64,000 nucleotides of DNA from Bradyrhizobium sp. ORS 285 (GCF_900176205.1 NZ_LT859959.1:3679001-3743000), one strand, 5' to 3'; shown: positions 41,607 through 51,215, numbered from the stretch's first letter. Notes: generated from the sequence alone by a model not told the origin. A program made the numbers and translations.

Positions 41607-43415
41607 ATGACCGACGTTTCGAACAACACCACCCAATCAACAAAAACATTCGACGCCGAAGCCTTCGCGACGAACATCGCGAGAGCAATGGAGACCAGCG
41701 GCAAGGCGCTCGCGGCGTATCTGAAGCCGCGCGAAACCGGCGAGGTTCAGGACCGGCCGCCGACCGAGCTCGCCGAGGTCGTCAAGTCGTTCACCGCCGT
41801 GGCCGACTACTGGCTGTCCGACAAGGATCGCGCCAGCGACATCCAGACCAAGATCGCCAAGGGCTATCTCGACCTTTGGGGCTCGGCCTCACGGCGGCTG
41901 GCCGGAGAGCAGGCGCCACCGACGATTTCGCCGTCGCCGCGCGACAAGCGTTTTGCCGATCCGGAATGGAAATCGAACCAGTTCTACGACTTCGTCATGC
42001 AGGCCTATCTGCTGACGACGCAGTGGGCGCAGGACCTCGTGCACAATGCCGAGGGCCTCGATCCGCATACGCGCAAGAAGGCCGAGTTTTACGTCAACCA
42101 GATCACCAATGCGCTTGCGCCGTCGAACTTCGTGCTGACCAATCCGGAAGTGCTGCGGCAGACGGTGGCGTCGAGCGGCGACAATCTCGTGCGCGGCATG
42201 CAGATGCTCGCCGAGGACATCGAGGCCGGCAAGGGCACGCTGAAGATCCGCCAGTCCGATCCGGCCAATCTCGAGGTCGGCGTCAACATGGCAACGACGC
42301 CAGGCAAGGTGATCTTCCAGAACGAGATGATGCAGCTGATCCAGTACGCGCCGACGACGGAGAACGTGCTGCGTACGCCGCTCCTGATCGTGCCGCCCTG
42401 GATCAACAAGTTCTACATCCTCGATCTCAGGCCGGAAAAATCCTTCATCAAATGGTGCGTCGATCAGGGCCTCACCGTGTTCGTGATCTCCTGGGTCAAT
42501 CCCGACAAATCGTTGGGGACCAAGACCTGGGAAGACTACATGAAGGAAGGCCCGCTCACCGCGATGGACGTCATCGAGAAGGTGACGGGCGAGATGAAGG
42601 TGCATACGATGGGCTATTGCGTCGGCGGCACCATGCTGGCGACGACCTTGGCTTGGCTCGCGGACAAGCGTCGCCAGCGCGTGACCTCGGCGACGTTCCT
42701 GGCAGCCCAAGTCGACTTCACCCATGCGGGCGATCTCCTGGTGTTCGTCGACGAGACCCAGATCTCGGCGCTCGAGCGCGACATGCAGGCCTCGGGCGTG
42801 CTCGAAGGCAGCAAGATGGCGATGGCCTTCAACATGCTCAGGTCGAACGACCTGATCTGGTCCTATGTCGTGAACAACTACCTCAAGGGCCAGCCGCCGC
42901 AGGCGTTCGACCTGCTGCACTGGAACTCGGACGCGACGCGGATGTCGGCCGCGAACCATTCCTATTACTTGCGCAACTGCTATCTCGAGAACCGGCTGAC
43001 CTCGGGCACGATGGTGCTCGACAACGCCCTGCTCGATCTCTCCAAGGTGAAAGTGCCGGTCTACAACCTCGCCACCCGCGAGGACCATATCGCGCCGGCC
43101 GACTCCGTGCTGTACGGCTCGCAGTTCTTCGGCGGCCCCGTGAAGTATGTGCTGTCGGGCTCCGGCCACATCGCCGGCGTCGTCAATCCGCCCTCGTCCG
43201 GCAAGTACCAGTACTGGACCAACGACCAGATCCGCGACATCTCGCTGAAGGACTGGATGAAGGGCGCCGAGGAGCACAAAGGCTCGTGGTGGCCGGACTG
43301 GCGCGCCTGGTTGAGCGAGCTCGATCCGGAGCAAGTTCCCGCGCGCAGCATCGGCAGCGAGGCCTATCCACCGCTCGAGGATGCGCCGGGCTCCTATGTC
43401 CGCGTCCGCGCATAG
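41607..43415 (+). CDS. phaC: Class I poly(3-hydroxyalkanoate) synthase
   Basis: 602 residues, normal for class I. The PhaC N-domain spans about residues 100-270 ([19 protein letters not shown]). In the alpha/beta-hydrolase core the lipase-like box is [10 protein letters not shown] with the catalytic cysteine near residue 337; the catalytic Asp is in [12 protein letters not shown] and the His in [14 protein letters not shown]. It polymerises (R)-3-hydroxybutyryl-CoA at granule surfaces. The gene is divergent from a small lipoprotein gene; no phasin or phaAB genes are in the window. A MAPEG protein follows 72 bases later. Confidence 0.97.
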   Translation: MTDVSNNTTQSTKTFDAEAFATNIARAMETSGKALAAYLKPRETGEVQDRPPTELAEVVKSFTAVADYWLSDKDRASDIQTKIAKGYLDLWGSASRRLAGEQAPPTISPSPRDKRFADPEWKSNQFYDFVMQAYLLTTQWAQDLVHNAEGLDPHTRKKAEFYVNQITNALAPSNFVLTNPEVLRQTVASSGDNLVRGMQMLAEDIEAGKGTLKIRQSDPANLEVGVNMATTPGKVIFQNEMMQLIQYAPTTENVLRTPLLIVPPWINKFYILDLRPEKSFIKWCVDQGLTVFVISWVNPDKSLGTKTWEDYMKEGPLTAMDVIEKVTGEMKVHTMGYCVGGTMLATTLAWLADKRRQRVTSATFLAAQVDFTHAGDLLVFVDETQISALERDMQASGVLEGSKMAMAFNMLRSNDLIWSYVVNNYLKGQPPQAFDLLHWNSDATRMSAANHSYYLRNCYLENRLTSGTMVLDNALLDLSKVKVPVYNLATREDHIAPADSVLYGSQFFGGPVKYVLSGSGHIAGVVNPPSSGKYQYWTNDQIRDISLKDWMKGAEEHKGSWWPDWRAWLSELDPEQVPARSIGSEAYPPLEDAPGSYVRVRA

Positions 43416-43487
43416 CGTGATCAACCGCGATTGACTATAACCGCTCCGTCCCGCCGGGACGGGACGGAATCAGTTGAGGGGATCTCG

Positions 43488-43886
43488 ATGACGCGCGAAC
43501 TGTTCTGGCTGACGCTGACGGTCATTCTGACCGGCCTGCTGTGGGTTCCCTACATCCTGAACCGCTGCCAGGTCCGCGGCCTCACCGGCGCCATGGCCAA
43601 CCCCTCCCGCAACGACAAGCCCCACTCGGCCTGGGCGAACCGGCTGATGTTCGCCCACGACAACGCCGTCGAGAACCTCGTCATTTTCGCGCCGCTGGTG
43701 CTGATCCTCAATTCGATCGACTACTCGACCAAATGGACCGTGCTGGCCTGCGCCGTCTATTTCTGGTCGCGCGTCGCCCACGTCATCGTCTATGCGATCG
43801 GCCTGCCCGTGTTCCGGACGCTCGCCTTCGTCGTCGGCTTCGTCGCGCAGGCGGTGCTGGCACTGGCGATCTTCGGCTGGCTGTAA
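43488..43886 (+). CDS. MAPEG-family membrane protein
   Basis: 132 residues from the ATG at 43488 (GAGGGG upstream). Four transmembrane helices; the MAPEG signature is visible as NRLMFAHDNAVENLVIFAPL (the R-x-x-x-x-H/N-x-x-E-N-x-P pattern). The family includes membrane glutathione S-transferases and related enzymes. In bacteria the substrate is usually unknown. It follows phaC on the same strand; the next gene is convergent. Confidence 0.87.
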   Translation: MTRELFWLTLTVILTGLLWVPYILNRCQVRGLTGAMANPSRNDKPHSAWANRLMFAHDNAVENLVIFAPLVLILNSIDYSTKWTVLACAVYFWSRVAHVIVYAIGLPVFRTLAFVVGFVAQAVLALAIFGWL

Positions 43887-43893
43887 GCCGGCT

Positions 43894-44922
43894 TTAAGGC
43901 AGATTGTCCCGCAGGAAGATGTCGATGCGGATGCGCTCCTGATCGGGGCTGATCGGCTCGCCCGAGCAATGCGCAAGCAAGACGCGCGCTGCCGAGCGCG
44001 CCTCGTGGCCCGGATCCTGGTTGATGATGGCGTCCAGCGTGCCGCGGACCAGGAAGCGCCGGGTGTGCTGGGTCAGCTCATGCGTGATCCACACCACCTC
44101 GCGCGCCCGCCCCGACGCCTCCAGCGCATCGGCAATGCCACGGTTGCCGGCGCCGCAGCAATAGATGCCGCGGAGGTCGGCGTGGCGGGCGAGCAGCTCC
44201 GCCGTCAGCTCCCGCGTGCGCTCGCTGTCGTCGCGGCCCTCGAGCACCGGTAGCGCCCGCAGGTTCGGATACTCGCTCGACAGGATCTGGTTGAAGCCGA
44301 ACTGCCGCTCGGCATGATCGCGCAGCGACAGTGAGCCGGCGATGACCGCGACGGTCCCCTCCTGGCCGCCGAGATAGCGCCCCATCAGGGTGGCCGCGGT
44401 TCGTCCCGCCGCGGGATTGTCGATGCCGACGTAGTGCAGGCGGCGCGAGCTCGGCGCGTCCGACACCAGCGTCACGACAGCAACGCCACGCGCGGTGAGC
44501 TCGTCAATGGCGGCACGGACTCGCGGATGGTCAAGCGCAATCACTGCGACGCCGTGATAGGCCGGCGACAGCGTCTCCAGCGCACTCGCCAGCACGTCGG
44601 GATCGAACACGTCGACATGGAGAATGTCGATGAAGCCGCGCTGGCCGGCCAGCCAGTCGGCAGTCTGTCGGACCTGCTCGGACAGATGGGTCATGAAACT
44701 GTTGCCGCCGGTCGGCAGCACGAAGGCGAAGCGGAAGCTCTGGCCGCGCGCGAGCCGCGCGGCGGCGATATCGGCGCGGTAGCCGAGCTTCGCCACCGCG
44801 GCCTCGACGCGCGCCACCGTCTTCGCCCGCACACCCTCGCGCCGATTGATGACGCGGTCGACAGTTGCGAGCGAAACGCCGGCCGTCCGCGCGACGTCTT
44901 CGAGCGTGGCGCGGACTGGCAT
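43894..44922 (-). CDS. LacI-family regulator of a thu-like sugar operon
   Basis: 342 residues from the ATG at 44922; an ATG at 44958 would overlap the preceding gene. The helix-turn-helix is RATLEDVARTAGVSLATVDR, followed by the hinge (VNRREGVR region) and a periplasmic-binding-protein-like sensor domain (RFAFVLPTGGNSFMTHLSEQ, VAVIAGSLSLRDHAERQFGF). It is the last gene of the run binding protein-permease-permease-oxidoreductase-ThuA, so it most likely controls that operon in response to its sugar. Candidate operators lie upstream of the binding-protein gene. Confidence 0.88.
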   Translation of the reverse strand: MPVRATLEDVARTAGVSLATVDRVINRREGVRAKTVARVEAAVAKLGYRADIAAARLARGQSFRFAFVLPTGGNSFMTHLSEQVRQTADWLAGQRGFIDILHVDVFDPDVLASALETLSPAYHGVAVIALDHPRVRAAIDELTARGVAVVTLVSDAPSSRRLHYVGIDNPAAGRTAATLMGRYLGGQEGTVAVIAGSLSLRDHAERQFGFNQILSSEYPNLRALPVLEGRDDSERTRELTAELLARHADLRGIYCCGAGNRGIADALEASGRAREVVWITHELTQHTRRFLVRGTLDAIINQDPGHEARSAARVLLAHCSGEPISPDQERIRIDIFLRDNLP

Positions 44923-44939
44923 TGGCGTTGCGTCAGGAG

Positions 44940-45584
44940 TCACTCGCGGGCCGCCCATAGCATGCCACGCGTCATGAGCGTGCGGATTTCCGGCACGTCG
45001 AGTTCATAGGCGCGGTGACCCAGCGAAGAATAGAATACCCTGCCCTCGCCGTACCGCTTCTTCCAGACCACGGGCATCACGACACCCTCGATCCAGGGAG
45101 CGTGCTCGCCGCTGAACGTCGTGGTCGCCAACACCTCGTTGGCCGGGTCGACATGCATGTAATACTGCTCGGACCGATGCTCGAAACTCTTCAGTCCCTT
45201 CATGATGGGATCGTCCGGCCTGGTCAAGTCGACCCGGTAGTCAATGATATTGCCGGGATGCGCGACCCATTGCCCGCCGCACATGAACTGGTAGTCCACC
45301 GAATCGCGGAAGGCATCGCCCATGCCGCCGTGATGGCCGGCGAGACCGACGCCGCTGCGCACCGCCACGCAAAGGTTGAGCGCCTCAGCTTTCTCGATCT
45401 TCGACATCGTATAGATCGGGATGATCAGCGAGAGATCGTGGATCGCGGGATCCGCAAACGCGGCCGTCGTGGTCTCGATTCGGACGTCGAAGCCTTCGGC
45501 CTTGAGCCAGCCCCGGATCATCGAGGCACAGAGATCGGGATCGTGTCCCGGCCAGCCGCCCCATACAATCATTGCCTTGCGCAT
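44940..45584 (-). CDS. ThuA-like trehalose-utilization domain protein
   Basis: 214 residues from the ATG at 45584. The glutamine-amidotransferase-like ThuA fold shows as KAMIVWGGWPGHDPDLCASM at the start, VRSGVGLAGHHGGMGDAFRD and PVVWKKRYGEGRVFYSSLGH near the end. ThuA of Sinorhizobium works with the oxidoreductase ThuB in trehalose, maltitol or related disaccharide breakdown through 3-keto intermediates. Here it follows a Gfo/Idh/MocA gene by 10 bases, the same pairing, so a ketosugar route is likely. Confidence 0.9.
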   Translation of the reverse strand: MRKAMIVWGGWPGHDPDLCASMIRGWLKAEGFDVRIETTTAAFADPAIHDLSLIIPIYTMSKIEKAEALNLCVAVRSGVGLAGHHGGMGDAFRDSVDYQFMCGGQWVAHPGNIIDYRVDLTRPDDPIMKGLKSFEHRSEQYYMHVDPANEVLATTTFSGEHAPWIEGVVMPVVWKKRYGEGRVFYSSLGHRAYELDVPEIRTLMTRGMLWAARE

Positions 45585-45594
45585 GTCTCTGTCC

Positions 45595-46692
45595 TCAGTC
45601 GATCTGTCCGGTGTCGCGTCCCGCCGGCAGCATCGCCGGCCGCTCGACGCGGCTTTCAATTTTGACGCGGCGGCCTTCGTTGGCGGAGGTCTGGAATGCC
45701 TCCATCACCTCCAGCACGTGAAAGGCCAGCGCGCCGCTGGCGCGATGCGGCCGGTCGTTCAGGATCGCGGTGGCCATATCGGCGACGCCGATCGAGCGGA
45801 ATTCGCCATCGACATGCCCGTGCGTCAGCTGCATCGTCTCCCAGTCGCCGCCGGTCTTGGCGACCTGCACCTCGCCGCCGAACCGGTTGGGGTCCGGCAC
45901 CAGCATGCTGCCCTGGTCGCCATAGATCTCGATCGGCGCATGCCGATGCTTCGGGACATCGAAGCTCATCGTCACCGATACCACCGCCCCGCTCTCGAAC
46001 TCGAGCGTGCCGGAGACATGCGTCGCGACCTCCACCGGGATCAGCGTGCCGTTCATCGGCTGGCTGGTGACGAGACGCTCCGCCCGCGGACGCGCGGTCG
46101 ACCCCATCACACTCGCGACGGGACCGAGCAGCTGCACGAGATCGGTGATGTAGTACGGCCCCATGTCGAGCATCGGGCCGCCGCCGCGTAGGTAGTAGAA
46201 GCCCGGCGCCGGATGCCAGCGCTCATGTCCCGGACAGCCGAAGAAGACGCTGCCGGCGACCGGCGTGCCGATTGCGCCGTCGTCGATCAGCTTGCGCGCC
46301 GTCTGGTGCCCGCCGCCGAGAAACGTGTCCGGCGCGCAGCCGACGCGCAAATTCTTCTGCGCGGCCAGCTCCATCACCTTGCGCGCTTCGGCGACATCGA
46401 TGCCAAGCGGCTTCTCCGAATGAACGTGCTTGCCCGCATTCAGCACCGCGAGACTCACGTCGGTATGCGCCAGCGGCACGGTGAGATTGATGACGATTTC
46501 GATGTCGTCGCGCTTGAGCAGTTGGTCGACCCGCATGCCCGGCAGGCCGAAGGCGGCGCCCTGGCGCTCGGCCGCCTCGCTGCGCATGTCCGCGAGCGCC
46601 TTGATGTCGAGGACCGGGAACCGCTGCGCCGCCTTCAGATAAGCGGTACTGATGTTGCCGCATCCGATGATGCCGATGCCGACGCGTCTCAT
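45595..46692 (-). CDS. Gfo/Idh/MocA-family oxidoreductase, ThuB-like
   Basis: 365 residues with GGAG eight bases before the ATG. The NAD(P)-binding GIGIIGCGNISTAYLKAAQR and the family's EKPLGIDVAEARKVMELAAQ element (His-Ser-Glu-Lys-Pro) are clear; the C-terminal beta-sheet domain has GGPMLDMGPYYITDLVQLLG with the conserved D-x-G-x-H/Y pattern. Such enzymes oxidise sugars at C3 in the thu system. The gene sits between the second permease and thuA in one operon. Confidence 0.9.
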   Translation of the reverse strand: MRRVGIGIIGCGNISTAYLKAAQRFPVLDIKALADMRSEAAERQGAAFGLPGMRVDQLLKRDDIEIVINLTVPLAHTDVSLAVLNAGKHVHSEKPLGIDVAEARKVMELAAQKNLRVGCAPDTFLGGGHQTARKLIDDGAIGTPVAGSVFFGCPGHERWHPAPGFYYLRGGGPMLDMGPYYITDLVQLLGPVASVMGSTARPRAERLVTSQPMNGTLIPVEVATHVSGTLEFESGAVVSVTMSFDVPKHRHAPIEIYGDQGSMLVPDPNRFGGEVQVAKTGGDWETMQLTHGHVDGEFRSIGVADMATAILNDRPHRASGALAFHVLEVMEAFQTSANEGRRVKIESRVERPAMLPAGRDTGQID

Positions 46693-46714
46693 TGCATTCT
46701 CCGTGAGGTCTGTT

Positions 46715-47563
46715 TCATCCCTTGACCGCGCCCGATGTCAGGCCGGCCACGATGTGCTTCTGCGCCAGGAGGAACAGGATGATGGTGGGCAGAATGGTCA
46801 GGGTGATGAAGGCGAGGATCAGGTGCCACTCGGACGAGTATTCGCCCTGATAGACCATGATGCCGAGCGGCCAGGGATACAGCGCATCGGTGTTGAGCAT
46901 CACCAGCGGCAGCAGATAGGCGTTCCAGCTGTTGACAAAAGTGATGGTGCCGACCGTCGCCAGGATCGGCCGCGACAGCGGCAAGGTCACGTAGCGGAAG
47001 AATTTGACATAGCTGCAGCCATCGACCAGCGCGGCTTCGAGCAGCTCGTAGGGGATGTCCTTGAAGAACCGGCGCAGCAGCAGCACGCTCATCGCCAGAC
47101 TGAAGGCGACCTGCGGCAGCGCCACGCCGAAATAGGTATCCAGCAGACCGAGATCACGCACCTTGATGAACAGCGGCAGCACGGCAGTCGCTGCCGGGAA
47201 CAGCAGGCCGAGCGTCAGATAGCTCAGCAGCATCGAGCTGCCGAAGAACCGGACGTGAGCGAAGGTGAACGCCGCCATCGACGCGACGATCAGGGTCAGG
47301 ATCACCGTGAGCGTGGAGATGATCAGCGAGTTGCGCAGCAGCTGCCAATAGCGGCCGGAGAACAGGATGTCGGCATAGTTCTGCCACTCCCAGTGTTGCG
47401 GCAGGCCGAACGGATTGACGCGCAATTCGCCTAGAGATTTGAAGCCGCCGAAGAACGTCGCGAGCAGCGGCACCAGCACGAAGATGGCGACGAGTGTCAG
47501 GAACGCCGCCTTGAACAGCACGGCCGGATCGAACGGCTCTCGGGTGGTCTCTGCCCTATTCAT
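46715..47563 (-). CDS. Sugar ABC transporter permease, MalG/CUT1 type
   Basis: 282 residues with six membrane segments. The EAA loop that contacts the ATPase is present: LLEAALVDGCSYVKFFRYVT then LPLSRPIL. The C-terminal end (LFLLAQKHIVAGLTSGAVKG) is the standard CUT1 ending. It overlaps the upstream permease gene by eight bases. With the binding protein and the second permease it forms an importer of a di- or oligosaccharide. Confidence 0.93.
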   Translation of the reverse strand: MNRAETTREPFDPAVLFKAAFLTLVAIFVLVPLLATFFGGFKSLGELRVNPFGLPQHWEWQNYADILFSGRYWQLLRNSLIISTLTVILTLIVASMAAFTFAHVRFFGSSMLLSYLTLGLLFPAATAVLPLFIKVRDLGLLDTYFGVALPQVAFSLAMSVLLLRRFFKDIPYELLEAALVDGCSYVKFFRYVTLPLSRPILATVGTITFVNSWNAYLLPLVMLNTDALYPWPLGIMVYQGEYSSEWHLILAFITLTILPTIILFLLAQKHIVAGLTSGAVKG

Positions 47564-48497
47564 CGCGCATGAACCATCGCTTGTAGGTGAAGGCAAAGGT
47601 CACGCAGATCACGAACAGGATGACGCCGATGGCGCTGCCGTAACCGACGCGCATGCGCGAGATGCCGTTGTTGTAGAGGAAGCTCACCATCGTGTTCGAG
47701 GAGTCCGCTGGCCCGCCGCGCGTCAGCGGCATCACCAGGTCGAACAGTTGCAGCGAGCCGATGATGGCGAAGAAGACGGAGAGCCGAATGGTCGGGTAGA
47801 GCAACGGGATGACGACATGGCGCAGGCTCTGCGTCCGCGTTGCGCCGTCGATCCGGGCGGCCTCGATCAGGCTCTTGTCGATGCTCTGAAGGGCTGCGAT
47901 GAACAGCATCATGTGGAAGCCGAAATACTTCCAGACGATCACGATCAGAACGGCCAGCATCGCCGTGTCGGTCGAGGCAAGGAGATGCGGCGGCTCGGCG
48001 CCGAAGCTGCGCCAGATCGAGGCGACGAGGCCGTAGTCGCCGTCATAGACGAAGCTGAAGATCAGCCCGGTCGCGATCTCCGCGAGAATGTAGGGCATGA
48101 AGAACAGCATGCGCAGCGCCACCGCGCCGCGGAACCGCTCCGCGAGCATCAGGGCCAGCGTCAGCGCCAGCGGGAGCTGCACGCACAGCGAGACCGCGAT
48201 GATCAGGCCGTTGTTGCGCAGCGCGAGCCAGAACGCGCGCGTCTCCAGCACGAAGCGGTAGTTGTCGAAGCCGATCCAGTTGGTCGGCCTGCCGAACCCG
48301 TTCCAGTTGAAGCCGGAATACCAGGCGGCCTCGCCGATCGGCAGCACCACGAACAGCGTGAACAGCAGCAGCGCCGGCGGCAGGAACAGGATGATGACCG
48401 TGAAACGGCCATCCCAGCTGGGGCCGCGGCTGGCGTGCGCGGCCACCGGCGGCCGCGCGACCTGCAGCGACGACGTACTCGCGATCGGACGCGCCAC
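47556..48497 (-). CDS. Sugar ABC transporter permease, MalF/CUT1 type
   Basis: 313 residues with six membrane segments starting VIILFLPPALLLFTLFVVLP. The EAA loop is SLIEAARIDGATRTQSLRHV followed by VIPLLYPT. It starts 2 bases after the binding-protein stop and overlaps the second permease gene by eight bases, so all are translationally close. Confidence 0.93.
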   Translation of the reverse strand: MARPIASTSSLQVARPPVAAHASRGPSWDGRFTVIILFLPPALLLFTLFVVLPIGEAAWYSGFNWNGFGRPTNWIGFDNYRFVLETRAFWLALRNNGLIIAVSLCVQLPLALTLALMLAERFRGAVALRMLFFMPYILAEIATGLIFSFVYDGDYGLVASIWRSFGAEPPHLLASTDTAMLAVLIVIVWKYFGFHMMLFIAALQSIDKSLIEAARIDGATRTQSLRHVVIPLLYPTIRLSVFFAIIGSLQLFDLVMPLTRGGPADSSNTMVSFLYNNGISRMRVGYGSAIGVILFVICVTFAFTYKRWFMRDE

Positions 48498-48498
48498 G

Positions 48499-49758
48499 TC
48501 AGTTGCCCTGCTTGCGCGCCGCTTCGATCGCCTTCGCCGCGTCCTGCGGGCTCATGCTGCCGCCGGCGATCTCCGAGCTGACGTCATTGACGACGCGGCC
48601 GACCGACGGTCCGAGACTCTGATCGTAGAAGTTCTGGTGATAGTTCGACTTCGCCAGATTGGCCGCGATCTGCTTCATGAAGGCGTTGGTGAGGCCGGAA
48701 TCGGCGCCCTGCACCACCGGAATGATGAAGTTGCCGGCCGCAAGCCGTGTCTGCACGTCCTTGGAGATGAAGTATTTCAGGAAGTCCGTCGCTTCCTTCG
48801 GCGAGCCTTTGGTGACGAGCCAGCCGGTGATGCCGCCGAGCGTATCGGTCGGTGCACCCTTGCCGCCGGCAACCGTCGGGAAATCGAACCAGCAGATCTT
48901 GTCCTCGCTCAAGCCCACCTTATCGGCCGCGAGCGCGCGCTGAAGATTGTAGACCGAGCTGATCGCCAGCGTCATCGCGGCCTTGCCGTCGCCGAAATAG
49001 CCAACTGCCTGCGGGTTCTTGAAGCCGAGGAAGCCGTTCTGGAACGGCTGGAGATCGACCAGTTGCTTGAACAGCTCTCCGGACTTCACAAAGGTGTCGG
49101 CGGCAAAGCCGCCATTCTCGCCGCGCAGTGCCGCCTCGAACGCTGTCTTACCGCCGAGGCGGACCGCGAGATGCGTCCAGTAGAAGTGCAGCGGCCATTT
49201 GTCGGCACCGCCAACCACGATCGGGGTCACGCCCGCAGCCTTCAGGTTCTTCACGGCTCCCAGCAGATCGTCCCAAGTTTTGATCGCGGCGGGATCGACC
49301 TTGGCCTTGGCCATCAGCTCCCTGTTACAGACGAAGCCGACCTGCGAGAGCGAGATCGGCAGCCCGTACACGTGGCCATTGTCGGTGAAGGCGGCGAGCG
49401 CGGCCGGGGTGATGCTGTCGCTATAGCCCTTCACCTGATCGCTGATGTCCTCCAGCACGCCGGCCTCGATCTGCGCCTTCAGCACGCCGCCGGCCCAGCT
49501 ATAGATGATGTTCGGCCGATCTTTCGATTGCAGGATCGTCGGCAGCTTCGCCTTGTAGGCCTCGTTCTCGAGGAACTGCATCTCGATCTTGGTGCCCGGA
49601 TGCGACGCCTCGTAGGCGCGCGCCACCTCCTCCCATATCTTCACCTGAGCCGGATTGACCTCGATGTGCAGCCATTTGACGGTGGTCTCGGCGACAGCGG
49701 CAGTGCCTGCAACCAGACATGCGACAGCCGTGAGTGCCAGCTTCGCGAGCAGTCTCAT
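48499..49758 (-). CDS. Sugar ABC transporter periplasmic binding protein (CUT1)
   Basis: 419 residues from the ATG at 49758 with GGGAGG seven bases upstream. A Sec signal peptide (LAKLALTAVACLVAGTAAVA) is followed by the binding-protein fold: TTVKWLHIEVNPAQVKIWEE, YAEASHPGTKIEMQF-like segment, GLPISLSQVGFVCNRELMAK. First gene of a six-gene operon ending in the LacI regulator. Possible operators TTGAGG-N9-CCTCAA and CCTCA-N5-TGAGG overlap at 49785-49814, 27-56 bases upstream. The operon lacks a gene for the ATPase. Confidence 0.92.
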   Translation of the reverse strand: MRLLAKLALTAVACLVAGTAAVAETTVKWLHIEVNPAQVKIWEEVARAYEASHPGTKIEMQFLENEAYKAKLPTILQSKDRPNIIYSWAGGVLKAQIEAGVLEDISDQVKGYSDSITPAALAAFTDNGHVYGLPISLSQVGFVCNRELMAKAKVDPAAIKTWDDLLGAVKNLKAAGVTPIVVGGADKWPLHFYWTHLAVRLGGKTAFEAALRGENGGFAADTFVKSGELFKQLVDLQPFQNGFLGFKNPQAVGYFGDGKAAMTLAISSVYNLQRALAADKVGLSEDKICWFDFPTVAGGKGAPTDTLGGITGWLVTKGSPKEATDFLKYFISKDVQTRLAAGNFIIPVVQGADSGLTNAFMKQIAANLAKSNYHQNFYDQSLGPSVGRVVNDVSSEIAGGSMSPQDAAKAIEAARKQGN

Positions 49759-49784
49759 CAGAATCCTCCCAACCGTTTTCTTTG

Positions 49785-49814
49785 TTGAGGTAATCCTGTC
49801 CTCAATTCCTGAGG
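49785..49814. promoter_or_regulatory. Overlapping dyads upstream of the sugar operon (candidate LacI-type operator)
   Basis: TTGAGG (49785-49790) pairs with CCTCAA (49800-49805), and CCTCA pairs again with TGAGG (49810-49814), so the CCTCA element is shared by two dyads. A further CCTCACTGAG lies about 30 bp upstream. They lie just before the first gene of an operon that contains its own LacI regulator. Confidence 0.4.
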
Positions 49815-50043
49815 TGCGCAACTAAAATTCTGACCTGACCACCTCACTGAGAAAGACATTTGCAAGCGCAGCAGAATTGCTGCGGCGCACGAACGCTCTC
49901 GCGAATCACTCCGATCTCGCAAGCAGCATTCGGTGCAATGACAACAAGTCTGATGGCGGCAGATCGCGCGGACCCACGCGATGGCGTCCAGCTGCAGCGC
50001 GAGCCAGCGCCCGACTCGCTCAGCGAGCCGGAGCAGTCGACAC

Positions 50044-51171
50044 TCAGCCGTCGAGGGCGTCGATCAGCGTCTCATCCACCAGAGCACGCAGACTGAAATC
50101 GTCCTTCAGCCGCGTGCGTCCGTACCAATCGAGCAAGGTGACCTCCTTGCCGAGATAGCGCTGCATCGCCAGGCCGAACAACGGATGATCCTTGTTGGCG
50201 ATCGCGAAGCTTTTGCGATCAAGATCACGGTCGCGCTGATAGATGGCCTCGATCTCATCCAGGAAACCGGCGAGCATGCCCTTCAACCGCGCCTCGACCT
50301 CATCTACCGCGGCCAGATCAATACCAGCTTCTGCCAAATGGCCCTTGACGTCATCGAGCTCTTCGTTGAGCGCGAGCCAGGCGATATCGCGCTCGCGCAG
50401 GAACGAGAGGCTGCGATGGATGCGCAGGTACCAGGGGCACTTGACCTTGACCATGTCGCCACTGGCGAACTGGATGACATAGCCTTCCCTGCCCTCCATC
50501 TCGGTGAGCGAGTCGATGGCGGCCGAAAGCGACAGCCCGTCGAACCGATGCACCAGCGGAACGCGATAGCTGGCGATGAGGTCATGGACGGAGTGACCGC
50601 CATCGAGCATCACATATTGGCCGGTGACGTTGTCGCGCACATGCAGCAGGCGCAGCTCGGGCTGCTCCTGCGCAACGACGATCCGCGCATCAGGGTGCGT
50701 GAGCTCGAAGATCGCCGTCATGCCACCGCTCGCGACCTCCTTGGCGAAGGCGCTGATGCGGGCATGCGCCGGCTGGTCCATGAGCTGCGTCGCCAGACGG
50801 ACGACGTCGGAGTTGAATGACTTCTTCGACCGCCACTTCAACTGATCATCGACCCAGGCGGTCGCGACCATGCTGCCGTCGAGCTTGTCGTAGATCGCGA
50901 CGATATCGTCGCGCGACAGCAGCCGGTCCGGGGCCAGCCATTCCTTTTCGCCGACATTGAAGAACTTGTGCAGCGGCCGCGACACGATGTGGCCGGCGCG
51001 ATCGAACGCGATGCCGCGGCACTCCAGCGCCTCCGGGGAATCGAAGGTCTTGGAGTCCATGAACAGATAACAGCCGAGCGTGATGCCGTTGGGCTGGGAG
51101 AGGAAACGGATCTCCTTCTTCCCGGCGACCGCGGGCTCGACATCGGAAATATGCCGGATGGTCTTGAACAT
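50044..51171 (-). CDS. T4 RNA ligase 1-like (Rnl1-type) RNA ligase
   Basis: 375 residues, close to T4 Rnl1 (374). The nucleotidyltransferase motifs appear in order: motif I VAIYDKLDGSMVATAWVDD (K-x-D-G-S, the lysine that takes AMP), an upstream ECRGIAFDRAGHIVSRPLHK with PLHKFFNVGE, motif III-like TAIFELTHPDARIVV, motif IV EGREGYVIQFASGDMVK and motif V KVKCPWYLRIH. ELTHPDARIVV and the K-x-DGS / EGYVIQF pair are the marks of the Rnl1 (PF09511-type) family rather than Rnl2. Rnl1 enzymes seal broken tRNA anticodon loops. No polynucleotide kinase/phosphatase or anticodon nuclease is adjacent. It is 45 bases after ilvA on the same strand. Confidence 0.82.
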   Translation of the reverse strand: MFKTIRHISDVEPAVAGKKEIRFLSQPNGITLGCYLFMDSKTFDSPEALECRGIAFDRAGHIVSRPLHKFFNVGEKEWLAPDRLLSRDDIVAIYDKLDGSMVATAWVDDQLKWRSKKSFNSDVVRLATQLMDQPAHARISAFAKEVASGGMTAIFELTHPDARIVVAQEQPELRLLHVRDNVTGQYVMLDGGHSVHDLIASYRVPLVHRFDGLSLSAAIDSLTEMEGREGYVIQFASGDMVKVKCPWYLRIHRSLSFLRERDIAWLALNEELDDVKGHLAEAGIDLAAVDEVEARLKGMLAGFLDEIEAIYQRDRDLDRKSFAIANKDHPLFGLAMQRYLGKEVTLLDWYGRTRLKDDFSLRALVDETLIDALDG

Positions 51172-51215
51172 CTCTGACGTTCCACACTCAGTTTCAATCG
51201 GACGCGAAGCTCGTT

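Noticed and set aside
41889..43424. 511-codon minus-strand frame opposite phaC
   Set aside because: Mirror frame of the PHB synthase gene.
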